A stretch of 45,827 bases of DNA from Anaerolinea sp. (GTDB lineage Bacteria; Chloroflexota; Anaerolineae; Anaerolineales; Villigracilaceae), in assembly GCA_020719725.1 (NCBI GenBank), contig DYPU01000012.1:1-45827 (forward strand), in the 5' to 3' direction. A program made the position numbers and the translations under genes. Below the pieces are notes generated by a model. That model did no database searches, was not told where the DNA came from, and saw only the letters and a program-made list of their open reading frames with translations. This document shows, one piece after another, positions 1-8,021 of this stretch (position 1 is its first letter; every line of letters starts with the position of its first letter).

Positions 1-284
1 CTTTACTCGATTAGCCCTATTTCTTTCACCTATTTTTGGCGAAGGTATTGAAAAAAGCTGATGGCATTTTATTAGCCGAAATATTCCAGCAAATTACTCG
101 TTTGGGCGCTACTCACCCGGTTTTCCAACTATTTTCTAGCCAGTAGCTTGCAAAGGTATTGGAAAAACAGGAATAGGCCATAACACCAGATTCAAATAAA
201 ATCTCGGACACTTATCAGCAGATTGCTCCCCAAAATGGCGTGGAGATCTTTTGCATAAATTAAGACAATGACAAAGGAGGATGT
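1..284. other. Left-edge non-coding stretch upstream of the TRAP permease genes
   Basis: No complete gene is visible. Reading frame 2 of the plus strand is open from base 2 to a TGA at 59-61 and could be the last 19 codons of a gene that enters from the left, but this is too short to identify. A short motif, AAGGTATTG followed by an A-run, occurs at 42-56 and again, with one extra G, at 153-167. The ribosome binding site AAAGGAGG at 273-280 belongs to the next gene. I could not pick a convincing promoter. Confidence 0.4.
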
Positions 285-836
285 ATGCTCAAAATTGCAG
301 GTCTGATCGACGCATTTACCGAACGACTTGGTTTGGCATCAGCGGTTTGTGTGATTCTTACGGTTGCAATTGGTTTTTACAATGTGATGGGGCGTTATTT
401 GGGCAAGTTGATTGGGGTCAAGCTCACATCTAATATGTTTATTGAATTGCAATGGTATTTTTTCTCGCTCACATTTCTACTTGGTTTTGCTTACATTCTC
501 AAACACGGTGAAAATGTGCGGGTCGATTTTCTTTACGCCAAATGGCCTGAAAAAACCAAAGCCTGGGTCGATTTGATTGGTCACGCAATTTTTCTGATTA
601 CATTCTGCATCATTGGCATAACCGTAGCCTATGGGCCGGTTATGCAATCTTGGGGTCTGTTACCTGACGGCAGTTTTGGCAATTGGGAAATGTCTCCCGA
701 CCCCAGCGGATTGCCGCGCGCACCGATCAAAAGCATGATTTTGGTTGGTTTTGGCCTTTTACTTTTGCAAACAGTTTCCGAAATTTTAAAAAATATCATA
801 ATCATTCGAGGGCTGGTAGTTGCACCAAAAAAGTAA
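285..836 (+). CDS. dctQ: TRAP transporter small permease subunit (DctQ family)
   Basis: Small membrane subunit of a tripartite ATP-independent periplasmic (TRAP) transporter, which imports organic acids using an ion gradient. The 183-residue protein has four hydrophobic segments (about residues 12-35, 50-70, 92-115 and 148-168), as usual for DctQ. The central region around residues 55-85, with ELQWYFFSLTFLLG and NVRVDF, is typical of the family. A Shine-Dalgarno AAAGGAGG lies 4 bases before the ATG at 285; an out-of-frame ATG sits at 281. It is followed 28 bp later by the large permease, so the two form an operon. The matching binding protein is probably the convergent gene on the other strand. 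Confidence 0.9.
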   Translation: MLKIAGLIDAFTERLGLASAVCVILTVAIGFYNVMGRYLGKLIGVKLTSNMFIELQWYFFSLTFLLGFAYILKHGENVRVDFLYAKWPEKTKAWVDLIGHAIFLITFCIIGITVAYGPVMQSWGLLPDGSFGNWEMSPDPSGLPRAPIKSMILVGFGLLLLQTVSEILKNIIIIRGLVVAPKK

Positions 837-864
837 TCCCGCCTGGTACGGTAAGGAGTAAAAA

Positions 865-2211
865 ATGACCCATTTTGAATGGCTTGCGGTTGTCATGTTT
901 GCTGGTTTTTTTGTTTTCATTATGAGCGGCTACCCGGTGGGCTATTCATTTGCCGCAACTGCCATTTTATTTGGCGGTATTGGTTATGCAGTAGGGGCCT
1001 TCAACCTGAATCTGCTCAAATTAATGCCCAGCCGCTGGTTTGGAACCATGTCGGATTTTACGCTGCTCGCCATTCCATTTTTTATTTTTATGGGAGCCGT
1101 GTTTGAACGTTCTGGTCTGGCAGAAGAACTACTTGAAACCACGGGTAAACTCATGAGCGGTGTACGCGGCGGACTGGCCATGGGTGTAGTGATTGTTGGA
1201 ACGCTCCTGGCAGCCACCACTGGCGTTGTGGCCGCCACCATCATCATGATGGGCATGTTGGCCCTGCCGACCATGCTCAAATATGGCTACGACAAACAGC
1301 TCGCAACCGGCGTCATCACGGCTTCGGGAACTCTAGCGCAAATGCTGCCTCCCAGCCTGGTACTCGTGGTTCTCAGTGACCAGATTGGCGTATCGGTAGG
1401 TGATTTGTTCCTAGGGTCAGTCATTCCAGGGCTAATTATCGCCGGGCTGTATCTAGGCTATGTTTTTGTCATCACCCGCCTCAAGCCGCATCTAGCGCCC
1501 GACTTGCCAGAAGAAATTCGCAACATTCCACGCAAAGAAGTGCTAAAGGAGGCAGCACGCGTGCTCGTGCCACCGACAATTTTGGTTTTTACGGTACTGG
1601 GTAGTATTTTCTTCGGGCTTGCTTCGCCCACCGAAGCGGGAAGTATTGGCGCGGTCGGCGCACTATTTTTAGCCTGGAGCAACAAACGCCTGAAGATGAA
1701 GCTAATCATCGACTCGGCAATGGTGACGGCGCGGATCACAGCCCTGGTCATTACGATCCTGTTCTCATCCTCGCTCTTCAGCCTGGTCTTCGATGGTTTG
1801 GGGGGCCAACGCCTGATCACCGAGTTTTTGGTAGATTTGCCGGGAGGCTACTGGGGCTTCATCATCGTCGCCAATATCGCCATCTTTTTACTGGGCGTAT
1901 TTTTAGAATTTATCGAAATCAGCTTTATTGCCATGCCCTTGTTTGTGCCTGCCGCCCAAGCCCTGGGTATCGATATGGTTTGGCTGGCGGTTGTTTTTGC
2001 AATCAATTTGCAGACAGCTTTCATCTCACCCCCGGTGGGTTTTTCACTCTTTTATTTACAGAGTGTGGCCCCCAAAGAAGTGCCAACCGCAGAAATTCAC
2101 AAAGGTGCCTTACCATTTATGGCCCTGCAAATGGTCGCACTCATCATTGTACTGGTATTCCCTGAAACTGTTACCTGGCTAATTCAGCTGGCTGCCAAAC
2201 CCACGCCGTAA
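865..2211 (+). CDS. dctM: TRAP transporter large permease subunit (DctM family)
   Basis: Large, ion-coupled transport subunit of the TRAP system. At 448 residues it has normal length, with roughly 12 hydrophobic segments. Family-typical stretches include the N-terminal [21 protein letters not shown] (about residue 68), a [13 protein letters not shown] segment (about 118), [11 protein letters not shown] (about 153) and [11 protein letters not shown] (about 252). The start at 865 is supported by AAGGAG at 853-858. The P-P-S in the first repeat and the S-P-P-V near residue 390 resemble the paired helix-hairpin regions of the DctM/IT superfamily. A strong bidirectional terminator follows the stop codon. 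Substrate cannot be read from this subunit; the binding protein suggests 2-oxoacids or related monocarboxylates. Confidence 0.95.
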   Translation: MTHFEWLAVVMFAGFFVFIMSGYPVGYSFAATAILFGGIGYAVGAFNLNLLKLMPSRWFGTMSDFTLLAIPFFIFMGAVFERSGLAEELLETTGKLMSGVRGGLAMGVVIVGTLLAATTGVVAATIIMMGMLALPTMLKYGYDKQLATGVITASGTLAQMLPPSLVLVVLSDQIGVSVGDLFLGSVIPGLIIAGLYLGYVFVITRLKPHLAPDLPEEIRNIPRKEVLKEAARVLVPPTILVFTVLGSIFFGLASPTEAGSIGAVGALFLAWSNKRLKMKLIIDSAMVTARITALVITILFSSSLFSLVFDGLGGQRLITEFLVDLPGGYWGFIIVANIAIFLLGVFLEFIEISFIAMPLFVPAAQALGIDMVWLAVVFAINLQTAFISPPVGFSLFYLQSVAPKEVPTAEIHKGALPFMALQMVALIIVLVFPETVTWLIQLAAKPTP

Positions 2212-2223
2212 ACACAAGGCCCG

Positions 2224-2276
2224 TAAAGGATAAAAAAGTACACCTGCTAAAACCGGTGTACTTTTTTTATCCTTTA
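2224..2276. terminator. Bidirectional terminator between dctM and the TRAP binding-protein gene
   Basis: Arms 2224-2244 and 2255-2276 are complementary over 21 bp with one unpaired base, around a 10-base loop. The core is AAAGTACACC/GGTGTACTTT. The A-run on the left arm and T-run on the right arm let it act on both strands, which fits the convergent genes on each side. Confidence 0.9.
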
Positions 2277-2287
2277 CTATCGCTCAA

Positions 2288-3397
2288 CTAGCGCGTTTTT
2301 TTCAGAAAACTGACCATACCAAATTCATTAGAGTAGTTCCATTCTTGAATACGTGCCCGGAAAGCCAGCCACGGCTCATAAATGGCCTTAAATTCCGGGT
2401 CTTCTGCGGCCTTAGCCTCGTAAATTTCAAAGGCTTTCTGGCGCGCGGCTTCCATAATCTCATCACTATAGCGCATCAATTTTGTGCCACCCGCCACGAG
2501 ACGCTCCAAGGCTTCACCATTAACCGCCTCGTACTCCGAAAGTGTCAAAAGATTCGATTCTGCGGCGGCAATCCGAATGGCGGCTTGATACTGAGCGGGG
2601 AGCTTCTCCCATTCAGCCAGGTTGACTTGCACCTCGAGGGTTGTGCCAGGCTCCCACCAACCCGGATAACCATAATATTCCGCGGCTTTATTCAAACCAA
2701 GAATTTCATCGTCATACGGGCCAACCCACTCAGCAGAATCAATCGCGCCGGTTTGCAGCGCCTGGAAAATTTCTCCACCGGGCAAGTTTTGCACCTGAAC
2801 TCCCAGCGCCGACATCACCTGCCCGCCCAGGCCAGGGATGCGCATTTTCAGGCCTTGCAGATCGGCCACCGTAGCAATTTCTTTGCGAAACCATCCGCCC
2901 ATTTGCGCGCCAGTGTTACCTGCCGGGAATTGAATAAGATTGTATTTTTCTTTATAAAACTTTTGCAGCGCCTCCAGCCCACCGCCATTGTAGAGCCAGG
3001 CGTTTTGCTGAGAAGCAGTAAACCCAAATGGCATACTAGAACCGAATCCTAAGACCCAGCTTTTGCCAATATAGTAGTAAGATGCGGTATGTCCAATTTG
3101 GACAGCCCCAGATGAGACAACATCCAAGACTTCGGTGGCTTTGGCAAGCTCACCCCCAGCCCGGGCTGTAATTTTGAACTTGCCATTTGTAAGCTCGGCA
3201 ACCCGCTCTGTAAATCTTTGCGCACCCCCAAACAGCACCCCCAGTCCAGTCGTCCAACTGGTTGCCATCTGCCAATCCAAGTCGGGCAAATTACTGGCGC
3301 TGGTTTCCTGTCCAGCAGGGGCAGGGCTGCTACAAGCGCCAAGCGCAGTAGCGGCAACCCCTAAGCCTGCCGTTTTTAAGAAATCCCTACGATTCAT
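2288..3397 (-). CDS. dctP: TRAP transporter substrate-binding protein, TakP-like, Tat signal and lipobox
   Basis: Periplasmic or surface binding protein of a TRAP transporter. I start it at 3397 because AAGGAGG lies just upstream and the protein then opens with [11 protein letters not shown], a twin-arginine signal. A longer in-frame reading to 3445 adds 16 unconvincing residues. A lipobox-like LGAC follows, so it is probably exported folded and lipid-anchored. The rest (369 residues) matches the DctP fold, with MRIPGLGG in the hinge region and [11 protein letters not shown] and [13 protein letters not shown], which resemble TakP and related calcium-dependent 2-oxoacid or lactate binders. The partner permeases are probably the convergent dctQM genes. 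Ligand assignment is an inference. Confidence 0.9.
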   Translation of the reverse strand: MNRRDFLKTAGLGVAATALGACSSPAPAGQETSASNLPDLDWQMATSWTTGLGVLFGGAQRFTERVAELTNGKFKITARAGGELAKATEVLDVVSSGAVQIGHTASYYYIGKSWVLGFGSSMPFGFTASQQNAWLYNGGGLEALQKFYKEKYNLIQFPAGNTGAQMGGWFRKEIATVADLQGLKMRIPGLGGQVMSALGVQVQNLPGGEIFQALQTGAIDSAEWVGPYDDEILGLNKAAEYYGYPGWWEPGTTLEVQVNLAEWEKLPAQYQAAIRIAAAESNLLTLSEYEAVNGEALERLVAGGTKLMRYSDEIMEAARQKAFEIYEAKAAEDPEFKAIYEPWLAFRARIQEWNYSNEFGMVSFLKKTR

Positions 3398-3650
3398 AAT
3401 ACTTTCCTCCTTTTTACTAAAAGACGAATCTGAGATAATCGTCAATCTGTCTCAGTTTGACTTTAATTTTACAGTATAAAGTAACAAAACCGGCGGTCTT
3501 TTTCAAAAAATATCCATAAAAATTCTCGGCACCTGTTTTTTAAGAAACTCGCCCTTAAGGTTTGTAAACGTATTAATCTGAATCTTGGAAAGCCTCTCCG
3601 GGGGATAGGATAAATCCTACCAGTAATGCTGTAGCGTCCTGTGATCAGGG

Positions 3651-3677
3651 CATTAATCACTAAAAAAATGATTAATG
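3651..3677. repeat. Perfect 9-bp inverted repeat (hairpin or operator)
   Basis: CATTAATCA at 3651-3659 and TGATTAATG at 3669-3677 are exact reverse complements separated by a 9-base A-rich loop. No T-run follows on either strand at the expected place, so it is less likely to be a simple terminator. It could be an operator or an mRNA hairpin; its function is unknown. Confidence 0.55.
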
Positions 3678-3720
3678 TGTATTAGTCAAGCAAAGGCTAA
3701 ACAACCGTTTGTCACTCATT

Positions 3721-3790
3721 TCACCACGGAGACACGGAAAGCACCGAGAAAACCTTTTAAAACTCCGTGAACTCAGTGTCTCCGTGGTGA
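3721..3790. repeat. Inverted repeat with 15-bp perfect ends, possible dispersed or MITE-like element
   Basis: TCACCACGGAGACAC at 3721-3735 is the exact reverse complement of GTGTCTCCGTGGTGA at 3776-3790. Inner segments (CACCGAG and CTCCGTG) add partial pairing. The CCACGGAGACACGG word resembles a dispersed repeat I associate with many environmental bacterial genomes, but only one copy is visible here. There is no coding capacity and no clear target-site duplication. Confidence 0.6.
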
Positions 3791-3953
3791 TTTTGGGCTT
3801 TTGGGGACTATTGGCGCAATACGGTTTTCGCAAAATGTCTATCCTTTCTGTGACCAATACAAAAAAATATTCATGCAGCCCAAAAATCGGATGCTCAGCG
3901 CCGGAAAACAGGTCAATAAGCGAACCGGCTGAATAGTGACAAAAAGCTTAGCA

Positions 3954-5045
3954 TTACGGCCTGAATGGCCGCAAATTTTCCGGCAACCCCAAATAAATAT
4001 CGTCATAAGCATAATAGCCACTTACAACAACTTCATCAAATAAATTAGCCTGCGTAACAGCCCGGATAGGCAAAAACAGGCACGGAATTTCACCGGTGCG
4101 GGTTTCATCATTGGTGAGCGCCGCCAATGAATACATCTCCAGTGTAAAATCATCCACTGGCTGGCCTGTCAAAACCCAATCCAACAGATAAACTGCGCTT
4201 GGCGGCAAATCGCGGGTATCCTTGAAAATCGAAAGCGCCAAATCACCACGCGCAATCGCGCTGGCTCCCGCAATCGTCAGCCCTTGCCCCGCCACCCAAA
4301 CAGGAGTGGGCAATTGTTGTTTTTGGATAATCTCCAAAGCCTGCACCGCCGCTTCGTCATCATAAATCAACACCGCGTCAATTTTATTTTTGGTCTCATC
4401 CAAAAGGTCCTGCATTCGTTTTTTTGCGTCACCCAGGTTTAAGGGTTGCAAGCTCTGCTCGGCCACCACCTTAACTGTCCCAGCAGTAAGCATTGGCGCA
4501 AGCGCCTGGTCTTGCCCCATTCGAAAAAGAACCGCATTATTATCAGATGGCAAACCCGAAAGAAAAGCCAAACGAACCGGCTGATCTCGATTTTCCAAAT
4601 CAAAGCCAGCCAACAGCCCAAGCGCCTGCTGACGGCCAGCTTCAAGATTATCAAAGGAAAGGTAAGCCGCAACCCGGGGAGTTTTCACCAACCGCTCATA
4701 AGCCAAAACCCGCACCCCGGCCTCTGCCGCCCGCTCAACCGCCCCCACCAACGCATCGCCATTTTCTGGCAAAAGAATAATAGCCTGCACCTTTTGCTTC
4801 ACCATATCATCCACCTGATCACTTTGCAACCGCGCATCGTGATTGGCAACCAGGCTAACCACTTCGTATCCTTTTTCTTCAAGCATTTTTACCAGCATGG
4901 CTTGTTCACTTTGCCAACGGACGGTATCCACCGCCGCAAAAGAAACCCCCACCTTCACCTTAGCGCCGCCAGTACAAGCCGCCAAAACCAACCCGGCAAC
5001 CAGCAAAGCCATCAGCTTGAGAAAAATCGACCCTAATCTAGGCAT
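3954..5045 (-). CDS. Sugar ABC transporter substrate-binding lipoprotein, xylose-binding (XylF) type
   Basis: Periplasmic-binding-protein family 1 / LacI-like fold (Peripla_BP_4), 363 residues. The N-terminus has a signal peptide ending in the lipobox LAAC, so it should be a lipoprotein. After it, the order of motifs follows XylF: RWQSEQAMLVKMLEEKG, a region ending in IILLPENGDALV, VLAYERLV and AAYLSFDNLEAGRQQA (about residues 140-155), then a second lobe with a C-terminal DDIYLGLPENL-type end. No ATPase or permease gene is adjacent, so it is either an orphan binding component sharing a distant transporter or a sugar sensor. The specific ligand is an inference from family resemblance. It lies downstream of its own start with no partner on the same strand. 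Confidence 0.85.
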   Translation of the reverse strand: MPRLGSIFLKLMALLVAGLVLAACTGGAKVKVGVSFAAVDTVRWQSEQAMLVKMLEEKGYEVVSLVANHDARLQSDQVDDMVKQKVQAIILLPENGDALVGAVERAAEAGVRVLAYERLVKTPRVAAYLSFDNLEAGRQQALGLLAGFDLENRDQPVRLAFLSGLPSDNNAVLFRMGQDQALAPMLTAGTVKVVAEQSLQPLNLGDAKKRMQDLLDETKNKIDAVLIYDDEAAVQALEIIQKQQLPTPVWVAGQGLTIAGASAIARGDLALSIFKDTRDLPPSAVYLLDWVLTGQPVDDFTLEMYSLAALTNDETRTGEIPCLFLPIRAVTQANLFDEVVVSGYYAYDDIYLGLPENLRPFRP

Positions 5046-5102
5046 ACTTCATCCAATTCTTACGCAGGGTAGGATTGCGCTGCCCCTATTTTACCAACAT
5101 TG

Positions 5103-5159
5103 AACTTACCCACCCGCCTCGCCCCAATTTGATAAAATAACAAACAACTTACCCACCCG
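5103..5159. repeat. 14-bp direct repeat in the divergent intergenic region
   Basis: AACTTACCCACCCG occurs at 5103-5116 and again at 5146-5159, 43 bp apart start to start, between the divergent sugar-binding protein and DUF4380 genes. The second copy runs into the ribosome binding site GGAG of the plus-strand gene. It could be a pair of operator sites or a chance duplication. Confidence 0.4.
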
Positions 5160-5167
5160 GAGTCGCC

Positions 5168-6028
5168 ATGCCCACCAACCATCTGCTTGAAAATCAATTT
5201 ATCCGGCTCGAAACCCTGACCACCGCCCCACGCATTCTGCGGTTCTGCCCATTTGGCGCACCCAATATGTTCGCAGACCTGAGCGCCAGCCCATCCATCC
5301 CCACACCCTACGGCGATTTTCACTTTCGCGGCGGGCATCGCCTATGGCACTCCCCCGAAGCCATGCCGCGCACCTACATTCCAGATAACGACGGCGCAAT
5401 CGTCAGCCAAATACCGGGCGGCCTACGCCTCGACCAGCCCACCGAACCCTGGACAAATATCGCCAAAAGCCTCGAAATTCGGCTCAATCCAGAACGCCCA
5501 CAAGTCATCCTTCAGCACGAACTCCGCAACGACGGCCCCTGGGGCATAGAATTGGCCCCCTGGGCAATCACCATGTTTCGCCAGGGCGGAATCGCCATCT
5601 TTCCCCAACCCAGCGGCAACGTAGACCCAGCCGGATTATTAGCCAATCGTCAGCTTGCTCTTTGGCCCTACACCAAACTGGACGACCCGCGCCTGATTCT
5701 GGCCGACGACTTTATCCTACTGCGCGCCACCCCCAGCCTGCCACCCGTTAAAATTGGCTATTTCAACCAGGCTGGCTGGCAGGGCTACTATCTCGAAGGC
5801 ATTCTCTTCGTCAAACGCTTCGACCCGCTCCCCGGCGCAATCTTCCCTGATGGCGGCTGCAACACCGAAAGCTACTGCAACCACCAATTTATCGAACTCG
5901 AAAGCCTCGGCCCGCTCACCCGGCTGCACCCCGGCCAAACCGTCACCCACACCGAAACCTGGGAAGTCTACAACAGCCTGGAACAACCATTTATCCCCGA
6001 AACACTCCAAGCCAGGCTAAAAGCATGA
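5168..6028 (+). CDS. Galactose-mutarotase-fold hypothetical protein (DUF4380-like)
   Basis: A soluble 286-residue protein with no signal peptide. The all-beta pattern and the phrases [16 protein letters not shown] (about residues 41-56), [15 protein letters not shown] (about 120-134) and [21 protein letters not shown] (central part near residues 235-255) resemble the DUF4380 branch of the galactose mutarotase / aldose-1-epimerase superfamily, which binds carbohydrates. The enzymatic activity is not established. GGAG at 5159-5162 supports the ATG at 5168. Its stop overlaps the start of the Nudix gene by 4 bp (ATGA), and that gene overlaps the oxidoreductase in the same way, so the three are probably co-translated. 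With a sugar-type oxidoreductase in the unit, a role in carbohydrate conversion is plausible. Confidence 0.7.
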   Translation: MPTNHLLENQFIRLETLTTAPRILRFCPFGAPNMFADLSASPSIPTPYGDFHFRGGHRLWHSPEAMPRTYIPDNDGAIVSQIPGGLRLDQPTEPWTNIAKSLEIRLNPERPQVILQHELRNDGPWGIELAPWAITMFRQGGIAIFPQPSGNVDPAGLLANRQLALWPYTKLDDPRLILADDFILLRATPSLPPVKIGYFNQAGWQGYYLEGILFVKRFDPLPGAIFPDGGCNTESYCNHQFIELESLGPLTRLHPGQTVTHTETWEVYNSLEQPFIPETLQARLKA

Positions 6029-6588
6029 AGACCATCCCGCAACTTCCCTGGGAATGCACCCAAAGCGAACCCGGCCCAACCATTCCACTCTTCCGCGTTC
6101 GCTACGACTGGATGAGAAACCCGCGCAACGGAGCCAGCCTCAAAGCCCTCATCCTGGAAGGTGGCGACTGGGTCAACATCGCCGCCATCACCCCCTCCGA
6201 ACAAATCGTCATCGTGCGTCAATTTCGTTTTGGCGTGGGCAAAACCACCACCGAAATCCCTGCCGGACTGGTAGAACCTGGCGAATCACCCCTGGCAGCC
6301 GCCCAGCGCGAACTGCGCGAAGAAACCGGCTACACCTCAAACGAATGGGTTTCACTCGGCAGCGTCGATGCCAACTCGGCCTTTCTCAACAACCAATGCC
6401 ATCTCTGGCTGGCACGCAACGCCCGCCCAACCAGTAGCACTGCCCTGGACGCCAGTGAAGATATTCAAGTAGACCTGCTCAGCCTGGCAGAACTCAAAAC
6501 CGAAATCCGGGCAGGAAGAGTCAGCAACTCACTCTCCCTGCTCACCCTCCATAAAGTCTTCAACCTGCAAGAAAAGGATGAAAAATGA
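6025..6588 (+). CDS. Nudix hydrolase, ADP-ribose pyrophosphatase-like
   Basis: Hydrolyses nucleoside diphosphates linked to another moiety; this branch usually cleaves ADP-ribose or nucleoside diphosphate sugars. The complete Nudix box is at residues 81-103: Gly81, Glu87, then REL (95-97), Glu99, Glu100 and Gly102, matching GX5EX7REUXEEXGU. The preceding [20 protein letters not shown] region is typical of ADP-ribose pyrophosphatases (NudF group). It is 187 residues and cytosolic. The gene overlaps the DUF4380 gene by 4 bp and the Gfo/Idh gene by 4 bp, so it is the middle member of a tightly coupled unit. The substrate is not proven by sequence. Confidence 0.9.
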   Translation: MKTIPQLPWECTQSEPGPTIPLFRVRYDWMRNPRNGASLKALILEGGDWVNIAAITPSEQIVIVRQFRFGVGKTTTEIPAGLVEPGESPLAAAQRELREETGYTSNEWVSLGSVDANSAFLNNQCHLWLARNARPTSSTALDASEDIQVDLLSLAELKTEIRAGRVSNSLSLLTLHKVFNLQEKDEK

Positions 6589-7736
6589 CTACGCCTCCCA
6601 CACTTGGCATTGGGCTGGTAGGCTACGCTTTCATGGGCAAAGCCCACAGCAACGCCTTCAAAAAAATCCCCTATCTCCTTAATCAGCCACCGGCCATCCC
6701 GCTATTACTCGGCATCGCCGGGCGTGACCCAGCCAAAGTTCAGGAGGCCGCCGGGCGCTACGGCTATCAGCACGCCTACACCGACTGGCGCGAAATGCTG
6801 GCCGACGAGCGCATCCAACTTTTTGACAACGGAGCCGCCAACAACGCCCACGCCAAACCGTGCATCGCCGCCGCCCAGGCTGGCAAACACCTGCTCTGCG
6901 AAAAACCCCTGGCCCGCAGCGCCGCAGAAGCTCAAACCATGCTCGAAGCCGCCCAAAAAGCAGGCGTCAAACACATGACAGCCTTCAACTATCGCTTCGT
7001 TCCCGCCATTCGACAGGCCTATCAACTCATCCAAAGCGGCAAACTCGGCAAAATCTACCACTTCCGCGCCACCTACCTGCAAGAAAGCAGCGTCTCCTAC
7101 AACCAGCGCCCGTTTACCTGGCGCGCAGATAAAGAACAGGCCGGCTCAGGCGCAATCGGCGATTTAGGGACACACATCATCGATCTGGCCCGCTTTTTAG
7201 TAGGAAACGTAACCACCGTCAGCGCCCTAACCCGTACCTTTATCCCACAACGCCCCAACCCGCAGACCGGGCTGGCCGTTAAAGTAACGGTAGACGACGC
7301 TTTTGCAGCCCTGATCGAATTCGAAAACGGCGCAATGGGCACCCTCGAGGCAACTCGCTCTGCTGCTGGCAACCTAAACAACCAGAGCATCGAAATCAAC
7401 GCTGAAAACGGCTCGCTGCGCTTCAACCTGGAACGACTCAATGAACTGGAAGTCTACTGGTGCGATTCCGAACCCCGCGAAACACGCGGCTGGAGCCAAA
7501 TCTCCGTCACCGAGCGTTACCACCCCTGGATGGAAAATTGGTGGCCGCACGGCCACATCATCGGGTGGGAACACACCTTCGTCCACGAAATCGCCCACCT
7601 GTTAGATTGCATCGTCAACGACAAAAACGTAGCCCCCCTCGGCGCAACCTTTGAAGATGGCTACCAGGCCAACCTGATCGCAGATGCCATTCAAACCTCT
7701 GCCGAAACCCGCCATCAGGTGGATGTGCCCGCCTAA
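6585..7736 (+). CDS. Gfo/Idh/MocA family NAD(P)-dependent oxidoreductase
   Basis: Oxidoreductase acting on sugars, inositols or related polyols. The N-terminal Rossmann fold has [11 protein letters not shown] (residues 8-18), and the family signature EKP is at 106-108 (CEKPLA). The C-terminal catalytic domain includes [13 protein letters not shown], which places the usual Asp and His of the active site. At 383 residues it has normal length. It starts with ATG overlapping the Nudix stop codon (ATGA). It is the last gene before rpoC; a weak GC-rich hairpin (CCGC/GCGG near 7781-7796) follows, but there is no clear terminator. Substrate unknown. The association with a mutarotase-fold protein and a Nudix hydrolase suggests carbohydrate or nucleotide-sugar metabolism. 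Confidence 0.92.
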   Translation: MTTPPTLGIGLVGYAFMGKAHSNAFKKIPYLLNQPPAIPLLLGIAGRDPAKVQEAAGRYGYQHAYTDWREMLADERIQLFDNGAANNAHAKPCIAAAQAGKHLLCEKPLARSAAEAQTMLEAAQKAGVKHMTAFNYRFVPAIRQAYQLIQSGKLGKIYHFRATYLQESSVSYNQRPFTWRADKEQAGSGAIGDLGTHIIDLARFLVGNVTTVSALTRTFIPQRPNPQTGLAVKVTVDDAFAALIEFENGAMGTLEATRSAAGNLNNQSIEINAENGSLRFNLERLNELEVYWCDSEPRETRGWSQISVTERYHPWMENWWPHGHIIGWEHTFVHEIAHLLDCIVNDKNVAPLGATFEDGYQANLIADAIQTSAETRHQVDVPA

Positions 7737-7823
7737 AAAGATCAAAACGTTGTATCTTGACTCAAACTAGGGTACAATACCGCCCGATTGAGCGGGGCTA
7801 TTCTTAAAAAAACAAAAAAGACC

Positions 7824-7853
7824 TTGACTATACACCTACGTCTTCGGTATAAT
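7824..7853 (+). promoter_or_regulatory. Sigma-70-type promoter of rpoC
   Basis: TTGACT at 7824-7829 and TATAAT at 7848-7853 are separated by 18 bases. This is the best match to the vegetative consensus in the window. It lies about 170 bp before the rpoC start, leaving a long 5' leader. Confidence 0.8.
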
Positions 7854-7892
7854 TATTCGATTGGTGAAAATTATAAAAACTTAGCTCATATG

Positions 7893-7928
7893 TGCAAGCG
7901 CTGGAGTATAAAATCTCTCGCGCTTGCA
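7893..7928 (+). promoter_or_regulatory. Stem-loop in the rpoC leader
   Basis: TGCAAGCGC at 7893-7901 pairs perfectly with GCGCTTGCA at 7920-7928 around an 18-base loop. A second stem, ACCTGC (7943-7948) with GCAGGT (7968-7973), follows. No T-run marks either as a terminator. Together they suggest a structured leader, possibly involved in control of RpoC synthesis; this is inference. Confidence 0.5.
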
Positions 7929-8021
7929 TTTATTCGTCTGTGACCTGCATCAAAACAGCGAAACTGGGCAGGTTCGGCATTATCAATACCGTTCAATCAT
8001 CCCCCACAGGAGGACGAGACA

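Larger units (their letters stand above)
3398..3953. other. Intergenic region of about 550 bp with inverted repeats
   Basis: No supported gene lies here; short open frames have no recognisable product. It contains the 5' region of the TRAP binding-protein gene (ribosome binding site near 3405-3412), a small palindrome TAGGAT-AA-ATCCTA at 3606-3619, a 9-bp inverted repeat at 3651-3677 and a 15-bp inverted repeat at 3721-3790. The last two are listed separately. Confidence 0.6.

Noticed and set aside
2345-3052. 235-codon plus-strand open frame opposite the TRAP binding-protein gene
   Set aside because: It is a shadow of a well-supported minus-strand gene, has no ribosome binding site and its translation has no family features.
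7757-7778. TTGACT and TACAAT upstream of rpoC as a promoter
   Set aside because: The spacer is only 10 bases; the pair at 7824-7853 with an 18-base spacer is far better.
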